Positions 34,462-44,307 of a stretch of 64,000 bases of DNA are shown one piece after another. Numbering within the stretch: the first letter of the stretch is position 1; the number at the start of each line of letters is the position of its first letter. A program made the position numbers and the translations under genes. The notes below the pieces were generated by a model that worked only from the letters and a program-made list of their open reading frames with translations, did not search any database and was not told the origin of the DNA. Source of the stretch: Bacillota bacterium. Its GTDB lineage: Bacteria > Bacillota > Negativicutes > Sporomusales > Sporomusaceae. Location: contig JAGGAB010000011.1 of assembly GCA_017889705.1 (NCBI GenBank), forward strand, positions 36,249-100,248, in the 5' to 3' direction.

Positions 34462-36279
34462 ATGGAACGCAGTGACTTACGTAATATTGCAATTATTGCC
34501 CACGTTGACCATGGCAAAACAACTTTGGTTGATGCTATGCTTAAACAAAGCGGCGTTTTCCGTGCTAATGAGCATGTTGCTGAACGCGTTATGGACTCAA
34601 ATGATTTGGAACGCGAGCGGGGCATCACCATTTTATCCAAAAACACATCGGTAATGTATAATAATGTAAAAATTAATATTGTTGATACGCCAGGCCACGC
34701 GGATTTTGGCGGCGAGGTTGAGCGGGTACTGAACATGGTTGACGGTGTACTGCTCTTGGTAGACGCTTTTGAAGGGCCGATGCCGCAAACCAAATATGTA
34801 TTGCGCAAGGCTTTAGAACAAAAGCTTAAACCAATTGTTGTTATTAATAAAATTGACCGTGCAGATCAGCGGGTTGAAGATGTTCTTGATGAAGTTTTGG
34901 AGTTATTTATTGAATTGGATGCTAACGATGATCAGCTCGATTTCCCGGTTATTTATGCAGCAGCGCGTGCTGGTATTGCCAAAATGGCCATGGCTGATGA
35001 CAGCGACAATTTGCAACCGTTATTTGAAGCTATTGAAAAGACTATACCTGCACCAAAAGGTGATACTGACGGCCCACTCCAGGTTATGATTACAACCTTG
35101 GATTATGATGATTATGTCGGACGGATTGCTATTGGCCGGGTTGTGCGGGGACGAATCAAAAGCGGACAGAATGTCACACTGGTTAATGGTGAAGACCAAA
35201 CCAAGGGTAAAATCGGTAAATTATATACATATGAAGGCCTAAAGCGTACTGAGGTTCAGGAAGCTGCCCTCGGAGACATTATTGCCATGGTTGGTCTTGA
35301 CTCGATTAATATTGGTGATACGGTTGCTGATACCGAGAATCCGGAAGCTCTGCCTGCCATTAGAATTGATGAACCGACACTGGCTATGACTTTCTCAGTA
35401 AACACCAGTCCGTTCGCCGGGAGAGAAGGACAATATGTCACTTCGCGCCATATTCGTGACAGGCTGTTTAGAGAAGCAGAAACCAATGTTAGTTTGCGGG
35501 TAACAGAAACCGATAGTCCGGACTCTTTTGTGGTAGCCGGACGGGGTGAACTGCATCTGTCAATTCTTATTGAGACTATGCGCCGCGAAGGCTACGAATT
35601 GCAAATTGGCAAACCGCAGGTAATTTATAAAGAAATCAATGGCAAGCGCTGCGAGCCAATGGAATTCTTGACAATTGATGTGCCGCAGGAATTCATGGGA
35701 GCGGTAATGGAAAGTCTGGGTACCAGACGCGCTGAACTTGTCAATATGATTGAATTGGCCGGTTATTTGCGTATGGAATTCATCGTTCCGGCGCGGGGCT
35801 TGATTGGTTTTAGATCAGGCTTTTTGACAAATACCAAAGGAAATGGCATTATGCATCATGTTTTCCATGGATATGTGCCATATAAAGGCGATATTCCCGG
35901 CCGTACCCGTGGAGCGCTGGTAGCGTTCGAACAAGGGGAAACAACCGGTTATGGCATTAATAGTATCCAAGACAGAGGCATTATGTTTATCGTGCCCGGA
36001 CAACCGGTATATGAAGGCATGATTATCGGCGAGAATGCCAGAGAAATGGATATGGATGTCAACCCTTGCAAGAAAAAACATGTTACTAATATGCGGGCAA
36101 GCGGAACTGATGATGGTATCCGCTTAACACCGCCGCGGATTTTGAGTTTGGAACAGGCGCTTGAATACATTAATGACGATGAGGCTGTAGAAGTCACACC
36201 GCAAAGTATTCGCCTGCGTAAAACAACCTTAGACCGACATATTCGCGGACGTGAACGCAAACAAGATTCCCAGCAGTAG
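34462..36279 (+). CDS. typA: Ribosome-associated GTPase TypA/BipA
   Basis: A 605-residue translational GTPase that binds the ribosome and helps large-subunit assembly and growth under stress or cold. It has the G-domain motifs [10 protein letters not shown] (G1), RGITI (G2), [11 protein letters not shown] (G3), NKIDR (G4) and SAA-like YAAARAG (G5). Then come domain II, domain III and the BipA C-terminal domain ([31 protein letters not shown]). ATG 34462 gives the standard N-terminus [18 protein letters not shown] lies upstream at a rather long distance. Confidence 0.96.
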   Translation: MERSDLRNIAIIAHVDHGKTTLVDAMLKQSGVFRANEHVAERVMDSNDLERERGITILSKNTSVMYNNVKINIVDTPGHADFGGEVERVLNMVDGVLLLVDAFEGPMPQTKYVLRKALEQKLKPIVVINKIDRADQRVEDVLDEVLELFIELDANDDQLDFPVIYAAARAGIAKMAMADDSDNLQPLFEAIEKTIPAPKGDTDGPLQVMITTLDYDDYVGRIAIGRVVRGRIKSGQNVTLVNGEDQTKGKIGKLYTYEGLKRTEVQEAALGDIIAMVGLDSINIGDTVADTENPEALPAIRIDEPTLAMTFSVNTSPFAGREGQYVTSRHIRDRLFREAETNVSLRVTETDSPDSFVVAGRGELHLSILIETMRREGYELQIGKPQVIYKEINGKRCEPMEFLTIDVPQEFMGAVMESLGTRRAELVNMIELAGYLRMEFIVPARGLIGFRSGFLTNTKGNGIMHHVFHGYVPYKGDIPGRTRGALVAFEQGETTGYGINSIQDRGIMFIVPGQPVYEGMIIGENAREMDMDVNPCKKKHVTNMRASGTDDGIRLTPPRILSLEQALEYINDDEAVEVTPQSIRLRKTTLDRHIRGRERKQDSQQ

Positions 36280-36472
36280 TAGAATCGGCAGCTAGTGGTG
36301 AAGCATGTCAGCAACAAGGGAAATATAGTAGTGCTAAAGTCCCGGTTTTTTAGGAAATTTCGCCTTGTTTTGCTAATAATGTAAAAATTCGTTCTCCTTA
36401 AGCAGGAACTTTATAAAATATGTCGAATAGAACCAGCAACGAGTTATCGATTTTCTGAGGAGGCGTTTACCA

Positions 36473-36916
36473 ATGGCGCTTGGCTTAATGGATAAATTAG
36501 CAAATTTTTTAATACCCCTGGAAGAGGAAATGGCAGCGCCGGAAAAATTGGAGACCTCTGCTGCGAAAGAAGTACCTGTGCAGGAGACTGAGCGTCGTCC
36601 TAAACTCAAAGTGCACAGTCAACCAACAGGTAATTTTAAAGTTTTTGTCGACTTGCCAACTTCTTTCGATGATGTGCAGAAGTATGCCGACAATCTTAAA
36701 AACAATGTGGCTGTTATTGTTAATTACCAGCAGGTTGATGCCGCCACGCAGCAACGCATGGGCGACTTTTTAAATGGAGTATGCTATGTTTTGGGTGGCA
36801 GTGTTCAACGGATTTCTGAGCAGGTAATAATGTATACTTTTGCTGCTATTGAAGTGGATAAAAAGATCTTTGCTTATTCTGTGCCAACCTATGTGCGGGT
36901 AAAGAATGAAATGTAA
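36473..36916 (+). CDS. sepF: Cell division protein SepF
   Basis: A 147-residue FtsZ-associated membrane anchor. An N-terminal amphipathic helix (MALGLMDKLANFLI, residues 1-14) is followed by an acidic, variable linker. The SepF core at about residues 55-140 has VFVDLPTSFDDVQKYADNLKNNVAVIVNYQQVDAATQQRMGDFLNGVCYVLGG in order. It starts after GAGGAGG, in its own transcription unit, not in the usual ftsZ/ylm cluster. No other division gene is adjacent. Confidence 0.94.
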   Translation: MALGLMDKLANFLIPLEEEMAAPEKLETSAAKEVPVQETERRPKLKVHSQPTGNFKVFVDLPTSFDDVQKYADNLKNNVAVIVNYQQVDAATQQRMGDFLNGVCYVLGGSVQRISEQVIMYTFAAIEVDKKIFAYSVPTYVRVKNEM

Positions 36917-36931
36917 TTAAAGTAATGAACA

Positions 36932-36970
36932 AAGAAGCTGTTTGCCTATTGGTAAATAGCTTCTTTTAGT
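36932..36970 (+). terminator. Terminator after sepF
   Basis: A 12-bp stem (36932-36943 with 36954-36965) extendable by GCC/GGT inside, ending in a T-rich stretch. Confidence 0.82.
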
Positions 36971-37072
36971 TTTTGTATTGTAAGTTACTTATAATACGAA
37001 ACTCTACGTCATATATATTTCAGTAAGCACACTGTAACAAACTATAGAATCGATTAGAGAGGATGGAGTTTG

Positions 37073-37357
37073 ATGACAAGATTTAATAATAGAACAAGTA
37101 AATTTGGTTCCTATTTAAGTTTAGTTATGCTCAGCGCCATGCTAATTTTCTTTGCCGCCAACATACCATTATTTAGCGACGCAGCTGGTGGACTGGGTTT
37201 TGCCGGTATTTGGTTTGCTGTTGCTACAATCGTGTTTATGTCCCATATAATTCGCATAATGCCTGAACGCCAGCAATCATTACTAGTAATGACTTCAGGA
37301 CACAAAGATGCCCGTACCCGAAAGCATGCTCCCAGGGTACGGGCTGTGCGTGGTTAA
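37073..37357 (+). CDS. Small membrane protein with two transmembrane segments
   Basis: A 94-residue protein with two hydrophobic helices (about residues 14-32 and 43-62), a short loop between and a strongly basic C-terminal tail (HKDARTRKHAPRVRAVRG). ATG 37073 follows a GGAG site. The family is not recognised. It lies between sepF and the convergent lctD-like gene and may be a single-gene unit. Confidence 0.55.
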   Translation: MTRFNNRTSKFGSYLSLVMLSAMLIFFAANIPLFSDAAGGLGFAGIWFAVATIVFMSHIIRIMPERQQSLLVMTSGHKDARTRKHAPRVRAVRG

Positions 37358-37373
37358 TTTAGCCGGTTTTATT

Positions 37374-38765
37374 CTAACATACTTTTCCAGGATTGAGTAA
37401 ATTCTTAGGGTCAAAAGCTTGCTTGATGTTGCGTAATAAGTCAATGTGTTCAATACCTAATGAACACGCTAAATAGGGCTGTTTGGCATGGCCGATACCA
37501 TGTTCTCCTGAAACTTGTCCGCCAAGAGTTGTGGCTTTGTCGTACATGATTTGCATTGCTTCTTCCCGCTTATTTTCCCATATTTCTTGGGAAAGGTCAT
37601 CACGCAGCACATAGATATGCAGGTTGCCATCGCCGGCATGACCGAAACTTTGGATACGAATGTTTAGTTTGGCCTGCAGATCGCGGGCGAATTTTACAAA
37701 TTCAGCAACTTTGTTGCGGGGGACAACTACATCACATTCGTCGATTTCAGTAGTGGAGGCTTTGATTGCTTCCAGAAAAGCGCCTCTGGCTGACCAAATA
37801 GCTTGCTGCCTTTCCGGTGTGTTAGAAATAAAGACATCATGGGCGCCGGCCTCAAGGCAGATATGGGCGACCGATTCATAGGCTTTTTCTAATTCCTCGC
37901 TGCTGTTGCCGTCAAAGGTAAGCAGTAAATAGGCATTGGCTGAGGTATCAGGGAATTTTTTTCCCAAGAATTCTTCCGCAGCCAGAATAACTTCCCGCTC
38001 CATAAACTCAATAGCAGTGGGAATGTTTTTTGATTTTATTATTTTGGGTACAGTTTCAATTGCCTGATCCAGGTTAGGAAAGGGAACCAGTAAGCTCAAC
38101 ACTTTTTTAGGAAGAGGCAAAAGGCGTAAGATGGCTTTGGTAACAAAACCTAATGTACCTTCTGAGCCAACAATCAGGTCTTTAAGGCTATATCCGGAGC
38201 TGTTTTTGACATTCTTGCCGCCTACCTGAATGATTTCACCATGGGGCAGTACGACTTCAAGACCGCGGACATAGTCGCGGGTAACACCGTATTTGACAGC
38301 ACGCATGCCGCCGGCGTTTGTACTGATATTGCCGCCAATTGTGGCGCTTTTTTCGCCGGGATCAGGAGGATAAAAGAAGTCCTGTTTTTCAACATAGGCT
38401 GACAGTTCCATAAGCAGTACACCTGGTTCTACCGTTATTGTCAGATTTTCCTCATCAAGCTCCAGAATTTTGTTCATACGAATTGTGCTAAGCATAATTC
38501 CGCCATGTAAGGCAATCGAGCCGCCTACCAGGCCTGTGCCCTGGCCGCGTGGAGTGACCGGAATGTTATTATCATAGGCATATTTCATGATTGTTGCTAT
38601 CTCTTCTGTTGTCAGCACTTCAACAACAACTTCCGGGTAACTTCTGGTTGTGCTCAACTCGTCACGGCTATAGGTTTCCGGCATTGTTTGGCCGGTAAGT
38701 ACACGATCACCGCAAAGTGAAACGAGAAAATTAATATCTTTTTCATCAATCTTTTTGTAATTCAC
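37374..38765 (-). CDS. FAD-linked 2-hydroxyacid oxidoreductase, LctD-like (D-lactate/glycolate dehydrogenase family)
   Basis: A 463-residue GlcD-type flavoprotein. It has a PCMH FAD domain with [51 protein letters not shown] and [19 protein letters not shown], and a C-terminal FAD-oxidase domain ending [16 protein letters not shown] and [14 protein letters not shown]. It follows etfB and etfA on the same strand. In Acetobacterium this gene trio (lctBCD) encodes an electron-bifurcating lactate dehydrogenase that uses NAD+ and reduced ferredoxin. The gene order here agrees. No lactate permease is in view, so lactate as substrate is inferred. Start GTG 38765, eight bases after AGGAG. Confidence 0.88.
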   Translation of the reverse strand: MNYKKIDEKDINFLVSLCGDRVLTGQTMPETYSRDELSTTRSYPEVVVEVLTTEEIATIMKYAYDNNIPVTPRGQGTGLVGGSIALHGGIMLSTIRMNKILELDEENLTITVEPGVLLMELSAYVEKQDFFYPPDPGEKSATIGGNISTNAGGMRAVKYGVTRDYVRGLEVVLPHGEIIQVGGKNVKNSSGYSLKDLIVGSEGTLGFVTKAILRLLPLPKKVLSLLVPFPNLDQAIETVPKIIKSKNIPTAIEFMEREVILAAEEFLGKKFPDTSANAYLLLTFDGNSSEELEKAYESVAHICLEAGAHDVFISNTPERQQAIWSARGAFLEAIKASTTEIDECDVVVPRNKVAEFVKFARDLQAKLNIRIQSFGHAGDGNLHIYVLRDDLSQEIWENKREEAMQIMYDKATTLGGQVSGEHGIGHAKQPYLACSLGIEHIDLLRNIKQAFDPKNLLNPGKVC

Positions 38766-38800
38766 ATTACCAGCTCCTAATAATTATATTTAATAGAAAT

Positions 38801-39991
38801 TTACACTTGGTGAATATTTTCGAGATTTTCGGTTAGCTGAGGAATAATTTCGAAGATATCACCGATAATTCCGTAGTGGGCGATATTGAAGATAGGAGCA
38901 TGTTCATCTTTATTGATAGCGACAATTACATCGGCTTTATCCATACCGGCAACAAACTGAATGGCACCTGATACGCCACAGGTAATAAGCAGTTTGGGTT
39001 TAACTGTTCGGCCGCTTAAACCGATTTGCAGTCTGGCATCAGCCAAGCCGCTCTCAATCAGCGGCCTGGTTACGGCTACCATGCCGCCAAGCAAGTCGGC
39101 CAGCTTTGTTACCATATCTAACTCTTTTTGATTTTTGATGGCTTTGCCGGCAACAATAAGTACTTCCGCATCTTCAATGCTGCGGACTTTTTCTTTGTTT
39201 TTTAAAGCCAGGACGGTAATCCGGGACTGCAGGGCTTGTGCACTAAGGTTGCACGGTGTCAGCTTGCCGGTAGGCTGTGATATTTTTTCCGGGGCAGAAA
39301 ATACTTTGTAGCGAACTGTGGCAAACTGAGGGCGATGGTTAGGCGTATAGATATGAGCCATAATATTGCCGCCAAAAGCCGGACGAATTTGGGCTAAATC
39401 GGTATCTTCGGCCACATCCAGCACGGTGCAGTCGGCTGTCAGACCAGTGCCAAAGCGGGCGGCAACACGGGGGGCCAGGGACCGTCCGACGTTAGTACTG
39501 CCTACCAAGATAATACTGGGTTTGTGATTGTTGATAAAATCTTCAAAGACAGCGGTATAGGGTTCAATTCTAAAGTCTTGCAGTTCAGAGTCATCATAAA
39601 GGAAAACTTCGTCGACGCCATAAGCTAATAACTTATGGGCGGTTTCGGTGATTTTATGACCGGCAAACAGGCAATAGACTGGATGATTTATTTTAGCGGC
39701 TAATTCTTTTGCTTTGCCGATCAATTCATAGGTAACCGGGTGGATGTGTCCATGGGTATGGTCAACATATACGGTGATGCCACGCCATAAACTTTTATCA
39801 ATTTGTTCAACCTGTTCTTCTACACAGGTAAAAATTCCTTCAGGTCCTTTTTTAACACAAAGGTTACACATTTTGCAGGCGGCATTAATAGAGAGGTAAT
39901 TATTATCATATTCAATGGCGCCAAATGGACAAATTTTTATTAAATCATCCGGATTGGTAATAAGGTCTTGATTAATTACAATTTTAGCCAT
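38801..39991 (-). CDS. etfA: Electron transfer flavoprotein alpha subunit with N-terminal ferredoxin domain (LctC-like)
   Basis: A 396-residue EtfA. Residues 1-60 hold one ferredoxin-like cluster site (KICPFGAI and CKMCNLC, with a further Cys at FTCVEE). The EtfA body follows, with LVGSTNVGRSLAPRVAARFGTGLTADC, RPAFGGNIMAHI and, in the FAD-binding domain, LSGRTVKPKLLITCGVSGAIQFVAGM. FAD and the cluster would pass electrons between EtfB, ferredoxin and the dehydrogenase. The second EtfA in this window has two clusters, so the two differ. It starts one base after etfB, with GGAGG inside etfB. Confidence 0.9.
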   Translation of the reverse strand: MAKIVINQDLITNPDDLIKICPFGAIEYDNNYLSINAACKMCNLCVKKGPEGIFTCVEEQVEQIDKSLWRGITVYVDHTHGHIHPVTYELIGKAKELAAKINHPVYCLFAGHKITETAHKLLAYGVDEVFLYDDSELQDFRIEPYTAVFEDFINNHKPSIILVGSTNVGRSLAPRVAARFGTGLTADCTVLDVAEDTDLAQIRPAFGGNIMAHIYTPNHRPQFATVRYKVFSAPEKISQPTGKLTPCNLSAQALQSRITVLALKNKEKVRSIEDAEVLIVAGKAIKNQKELDMVTKLADLLGGMVAVTRPLIESGLADARLQIGLSGRTVKPKLLITCGVSGAIQFVAGMDKADVIVAINKDEHAPIFNIAHYGIIGDIFEIIPQLTENLENIHQV

Positions 39992-39992
39992 T

Positions 39993-40790
39993 TTAATCCT
40001 CCTGCAGCAGCTTTAATTCATGGATTTTGGCTGCGAGTTTTTTTGCTAATTCATCAGAGGTTCCCTTCCAAAGCTCCCTGTCGGCATTGGCTTCCGGGGT
40101 AAAAATGCGCAATACTCTGGTGGGAGAACCGTTAAGTCCGTAGTTGCGTTCGTCTTTGTCGGCAAAGTCAGCTAACCCATAGAAGGGGATAGCGCGGTCA
40201 CGCGTTTGTAATTTTAATTTAAACGAGGGCAGGCGCGGCTGATATATTTCTTTTTCAACAGTAATCAGGCAGGGAAATAAAACCTCAACCGTTTCCACGG
40301 TAGTAGTCATATCCATCTCCACAATAATGGAATGGTCTTTAACTTCAAGAATGCGGCGCACATAAGCCACATGAGGGATATTCAAAAACTCGGCTAATTC
40401 AGGACCGACCTGAGCGGTATCACCGTCTGTGGTCTGTTTACCGCAAATTATGAGGTCAAAATCCCCCAGTTTTCGCAGGCCCTGGGACAAAGTATAGGAA
40501 GTTGCCAGTACATCGGCACCGGCGAATTTTCTATCTGTCAGTAACGCGCCGCCGTCAGCTCCCATCATAAAGGCTTCCTGAATGATTACCGAGGATTGAG
40601 GCGGGCCCATGCTTACTACTTGCACAGTTGCACCTGTTTGTTCCTTAATCTTAAGTGCGGTTTCTACGGCGTATAAGTCATAGGGGTTCATTTTGGAATC
40701 TACCCCTTCACGTTTTAATACACCTGTTTCTTTGTCAATTTCTACTTCGGTAGTGCCGGGAACTTGTTTTATACATACCGCGATCTGCAA
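39993..40790 (-). CDS. etfB: Electron transfer flavoprotein beta subunit (LctB-like)
   Basis: A 265-residue EtfB that binds the FAD thought to perform bifurcation. It has IAVCIKQVPGTTEVEID, NPYDLYAVETALKIKEQ, MGPPQSSVIIQEAFMMGADGGALLTDRKFAGADVLATSY and CGKQTTDGDTAQVGPELAEFL. It starts with TTG 40790, eight bases after AAGGAGG, and is the first gene of the etfB-etfA-lctD unit. The hairpin at 40907-40956 lies upstream. Confidence 0.9.
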   Translation of the reverse strand: MQIAVCIKQVPGTTEVEIDKETGVLKREGVDSKMNPYDLYAVETALKIKEQTGATVQVVSMGPPQSSVIIQEAFMMGADGGALLTDRKFAGADVLATSYTLSQGLRKLGDFDLIICGKQTTDGDTAQVGPELAEFLNIPHVAYVRRILEVKDHSIIVEMDMTTTVETVEVLFPCLITVEKEIYQPRLPSFKLKLQTRDRAIPFYGLADFADKDERNYGLNGSPTRVLRIFTPEANADRELWKGTSDELAKKLAAKIHELKLLQED

Positions 40791-40906
40791 AAATAAAACC
40801 TCCTTATAAATAACTGTTAAGATATGTACATCAATATTATTGAGAGATAAGAGTTAGGTTATAACTAATTGTTTGAAAAATAAAAAAACATGCTTAAAAT
40901 AGTTAA

Positions 40907-40956
40907 GATCAACTAAACCTTATGCCGGAATAAAATCAGGCAAAGTTTAGTTGATC
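40907..40956. other. Perfect 12-bp inverted repeat between aminotransferase and etfB
   Basis: GATCAACTAAAC (40907-40918) and its complement (40945-40956) are separated by 26 bases that include TGCC/GGCA. On the minus strand it lies 34 bases past the aminotransferase stop and about 115 bases before etfB. It lacks an immediate T-tract, so it is either a terminator helped by later T-runs or an operator of the etf/lct unit. Confidence 0.5.
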
Positions 40957-40989
40957 CTTTCCAGGAAGTCGGCGCTCATAGTACTGAGG

Positions 40990-42294
40990 TTAAGGTAGAG
41001 TAGACAACACATCAGCTAAATTATTTAACAAGCTGTCCAGATCTTCCGTGGTAATTACCAGCGGAGGCTGGAAGGCCATGACATTGCGGTCAGGTCCGTT
41101 TTTGCCAAATAAGAAGCCGCGGTCTTTCATTTGCTCCAAAATACTGTCAAGCTGCTGCGCTGCCGGTGACTTATCAGGGTTTACCAGTTCGGCGCCAAGC
41201 ATTAAGCCATGGCCGCGAATATCGGCGATAAGCGGATGCTTTTTTTGTAATTCGGTCAGGCCGCGTCTTAAGTACTCGCCCAACTCGGCAGCACGGGCGG
41301 GTAAGTTGTATTTGCTAATTACATCAAGGGTAGCCAAAGCAGCGGCTGAGGTTACCGGATTGCCGCCAAGCGTGGAAGCTCCTGGGCGGGTATAGGTGTC
41401 GGCAATTTCGGGACGGGAGGTAAAGGCACCAACCGGAACCCCGTTGCCAAGGGCTTTCGCCATTGTCATGATATCAGGCTCCACACCATAGTGTTCAATG
41501 GCGAACATTTTGCCGGTGCGGCCAAACCCTGTCTGGACTTCGTCAATAATAAGCAGAATCTTGTATTTATCAAGAATTTCTTTGACACGTTTGAAGTAGC
41601 CGGGCGGCGGGGTAATGATTCCGCCATTGCCTTGAATGGGTTCGGCAATAAGCGCTGCGACCTGACCGGAAGTAACGGTTTTTATTACTGTCTCGATTTC
41701 GTTGGCACAGGCCAGATCGCATTCAGGATGGGTTTTGCCGTACGGACAGCGATAACAATAGGCATTCGGAGCAAAACTGATGCCGCCAACCGGACTGGTA
41801 TCGGTGCGCCACATGGACAGGCCGGTAAGGCTCATGGTCAGCTTGGTGCGGCCGTGCAGACCCTGGCGCAAACTGATAAACTCCTGTTTGCCGGTGTAAA
41901 TAGAGGCAAGCAAGGCTGCACCCTCGTTAGCTTCAGTGCCGCTTGAACAAAAGAAGGTCTTTTGCAGCCGGCCAGGTGTTATCTGGGCCAGTCGTTCAGC
42001 AAGATTGACAATATTTTCTGTAAGATAAATTGTGCAGGTATGCTGCAACGTAGTTACCTGGTCGCAGATTGCCTTGGTAATCTCGGGGTGGCAGTGACCG
42101 CAATTAACAACAGACACGCCGGCAAAACAGTCCAGATACCGTTTGCCAGTATGATCATATAAATACTGCATTTCACCTTTAACCAGCTGCATCGGTTCAT
42201 TGTAAAAATGATAGACACAAGGGATGATGTAATCTTTCTTTTTTTGAAGTATTTCGATAGGGCCAAGGTATTGGCCACTATTACTTCTGGTCAT
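40990..42294 (-). CDS. Class III PLP-dependent aminotransferase (AGXT2-like)
   Basis: A 434-residue aminotransferase. It has SSGTEANEGAALLASIYTG (PLP phosphate cup), LLIIDEVQTGFGRTG (Asp to the PLP nitrogen) and DIMTMAKALGNGVPVGAF (catalytic Lys). A Cys-rich insert YCYRCPYGKTHPECDLAC is usual in the alanine-glyoxylate aminotransferase 2-like group. ATG 42294 follows GGAGGTG. Substrate cannot be deduced; ornithine, beta-alanine or glyoxylate-type reactions are possible. It lies 22 bases after the U32 gene, in one unit. Confidence 0.88.
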   Translation of the reverse strand: MTRSNSGQYLGPIEILQKKKDYIIPCVYHFYNEPMQLVKGEMQYLYDHTGKRYLDCFAGVSVVNCGHCHPEITKAICDQVTTLQHTCTIYLTENIVNLAERLAQITPGRLQKTFFCSSGTEANEGAALLASIYTGKQEFISLRQGLHGRTKLTMSLTGLSMWRTDTSPVGGISFAPNAYCYRCPYGKTHPECDLACANEIETVIKTVTSGQVAALIAEPIQGNGGIITPPPGYFKRVKEILDKYKILLIIDEVQTGFGRTGKMFAIEHYGVEPDIMTMAKALGNGVPVGAFTSRPEIADTYTRPGASTLGGNPVTSAAALATLDVISKYNLPARAAELGEYLRRGLTELQKKHPLIADIRGHGLMLGAELVNPDKSPAAQQLDSILEQMKDRGFLFGKNGPDRNVMAFQPPLVITTEDLDSLLNNLADVLSTLP

Positions 42295-42316
42295 GATGTT
42301 CACCTCCAGTTGCAAA

Positions 42317-44281
42317 TTACCGTGATATTCGGTAGCGGAAGGCGCCAATACCTAAGGGGCGAGGACTGTCTGCTGCTAGTTTGTCAAGACAGGTCTTGTC
42401 AAAGGTATAGGTTTTGCCGGTAGTTAGCTTATCAAGTTCTGCGCGGTAAAGCGCCGTAATTTTGCCGACAAGCTCTGGCGTGTAATGCTGGCCTTCAATC
42501 CGATAATGTGTGATGCCTGCATATAAAAGTGCGGGCAGATGAGGCAGCAGGCACAAATCCTTAGCAAATAAAATATGGTTGCGGCAGTATTGGTCAATTA
42601 CCAGGTCATGCCGTTCGCCGGCGCTGTCCATAAGCGAGTAATGCTTATCTGTGCATAAATGATGACAAGGATAGGCGGCTGTTCCTTCTAGTACCGCTGA
42701 GGGTACGCAGTGATCAAGAACCATGGCTTCAATCCCGCCGTGGACAATCATTTCTAGCGATAATGGGCTGTTTTTGGCTAGTTCGGCGATTTGTTCATAG
42801 GTGGCTTCCAGTGAAAGGGTAGCTTTTACAGCGCCGTTATTTTTTAGCCAAGTAGCGGTAAGGTGATTAAAGAGATTCAGGGAAAAGTCGGTCTGAATAG
42901 GTATGGTTACAGTTTGGTGTGCCAACCGCAGCATCCCGCTGTTTGAAACCATCAGGCCATGTGGCTTTATAGTTTCCAGGCTTTTGAGAAATTGTTCGGA
43001 TTCACCGATTTCACGTTCCATAGTAATGCGCGGGGTGGTAACAACGACCTTGGCTTGGTACTTGTCTGCCAGACTGACAGCAGCCTGCAGGTCGATGAGC
43101 GACCAAGGCTTATGAGGTTTAAAAGCTTCGCCGCCAATATAAGCAACTGTCGCACCATTTTCCAGAGCGCTTGCCAAAGATTCCTGGCAGGCTACGCGCA
43201 CCGCTAGTTGCGGTCGGGGGCGTGCAGCAGATGCCTCAAGGGAACTTGTGGCGATTACAGGTATGGATGTCGCTGTCGCAACATCAGCTTCTTTGACAGC
43301 CTGGCTAAAAAACCTTGGTTCGCGTTCTCCGGTATAACCAATAGAACTGGCACCCGGATTGCCAAGGGCATAGCAGGTAGAGAAGTCGCGAGAACGATAA
43401 TCGGACAGTTCTTGCCAGTCATCCATATCAAAAGTATAGCCTGTCGGATCGGCAATATAACGGTCAATGGCGCGGCGATATACTTTGACAATTCGGCTGA
43501 CAAAATCGGCAGTCCGCATTCGACCTTCAATTTTGAAAGAACAGACTCCAGCTTGGATTAACTGCGGCAGGGCGCTGTACATGCACATGTCCTTGACAGC
43601 CAGTTTGTAGGGCCCGGGATCGTTGGCGGTCATAGCTTGACCGGTGGCAGAGTCTATCAATTGATAGGGCCAGCGGCAGGGCTTCAGACAGCGGCCGCGG
43701 TTGGAACTTTGACCAAACACAACGCCGGAATGATAACATTGGCCGCTATGGGCCACACACATATCGCCGTGGATAAAGTATTCCAGTTCAATACCGGTAC
43801 GTTCCTTGAGCAGGGTAAGCTGTGTCAGTGTCAATTCGCGATTGGCAACCACCCGGGTAATGCCGTATTCCATAAGTGCTTTAATAGCATGCTCATTATG
43901 GGTGTTCATCATTACTGAGGCGTGCAGCGGCACCGTGAGGTTCATTTCTCTGGCCAGTTGTAAAATAGCCAAATCCTGAACAATCAGTGAATCAGGCTGA
44001 ATCTCATTTAATAATTTGAGGTAATCGCGCATACCGGGAAGTTCCCGGTCACTGATCAGGTTGTTGACAGTAACATACAGGCGGACATTGTGCTTATGAG
44101 CATATTTCACGGCCTGTGCCAGTTTTTCGTCATCAAAATTGGTATCTGTGCGGTGAAGGCGCATGTTAAAGCGCTTGCCGCCAAGATAAACCGCATCGGC
44201 GCCGGCAGCAACGGCGGCTTCCAACACATCCCAAGTGCCGACAGGGGCTAACAGTTCAACCGATTGAGGGGTTAACAGCAT
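42317..44281 (-). CDS. U32 family peptidase (likely RNA-hydroxylation type)
   Basis: A 654-residue two-part U32 protein. The N-terminal part has ELLAPVGTWDVLEAAVAAGADAVYLGGKRFNMR and the family signature YFIHGDMCVAHSGQCYHSGVVFGQSSNRGRCLKPCRWPY, with its Cys-rich site. A C-terminal extension (about 400-654) is seen in long forms. Studied U32 members (TrhP, RlhA, UbiU) take part in RNA or quinone hydroxylation and may bind clusters, so peptidase action is doubtful. ATG 44281 is preceded by GGAG; a GTG at 44290 is an alternative. Confidence 0.88.
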   Translation of the reverse strand: MLLTPQSVELLAPVGTWDVLEAAVAAGADAVYLGGKRFNMRLHRTDTNFDDEKLAQAVKYAHKHNVRLYVTVNNLISDRELPGMRDYLKLLNEIQPDSLIVQDLAILQLAREMNLTVPLHASVMMNTHNEHAIKALMEYGITRVVANRELTLTQLTLLKERTGIELEYFIHGDMCVAHSGQCYHSGVVFGQSSNRGRCLKPCRWPYQLIDSATGQAMTANDPGPYKLAVKDMCMYSALPQLIQAGVCSFKIEGRMRTADFVSRIVKVYRRAIDRYIADPTGYTFDMDDWQELSDYRSRDFSTCYALGNPGASSIGYTGEREPRFFSQAVKEADVATATSIPVIATSSLEASAARPRPQLAVRVACQESLASALENGATVAYIGGEAFKPHKPWSLIDLQAAVSLADKYQAKVVVTTPRITMEREIGESEQFLKSLETIKPHGLMVSNSGMLRLAHQTVTIPIQTDFSLNLFNHLTATWLKNNGAVKATLSLEATYEQIAELAKNSPLSLEMIVHGGIEAMVLDHCVPSAVLEGTAAYPCHHLCTDKHYSLMDSAGERHDLVIDQYCRNHILFAKDLCLLPHLPALLYAGITHYRIEGQHYTPELVGKITALYRAELDKLTTGKTYTFDKTCLDKLAADSPRPLGIGAFRYRISR

Positions 44282-44307
44282 GTAGTTCACTCCAAGTTTA
44301 AAGAATA

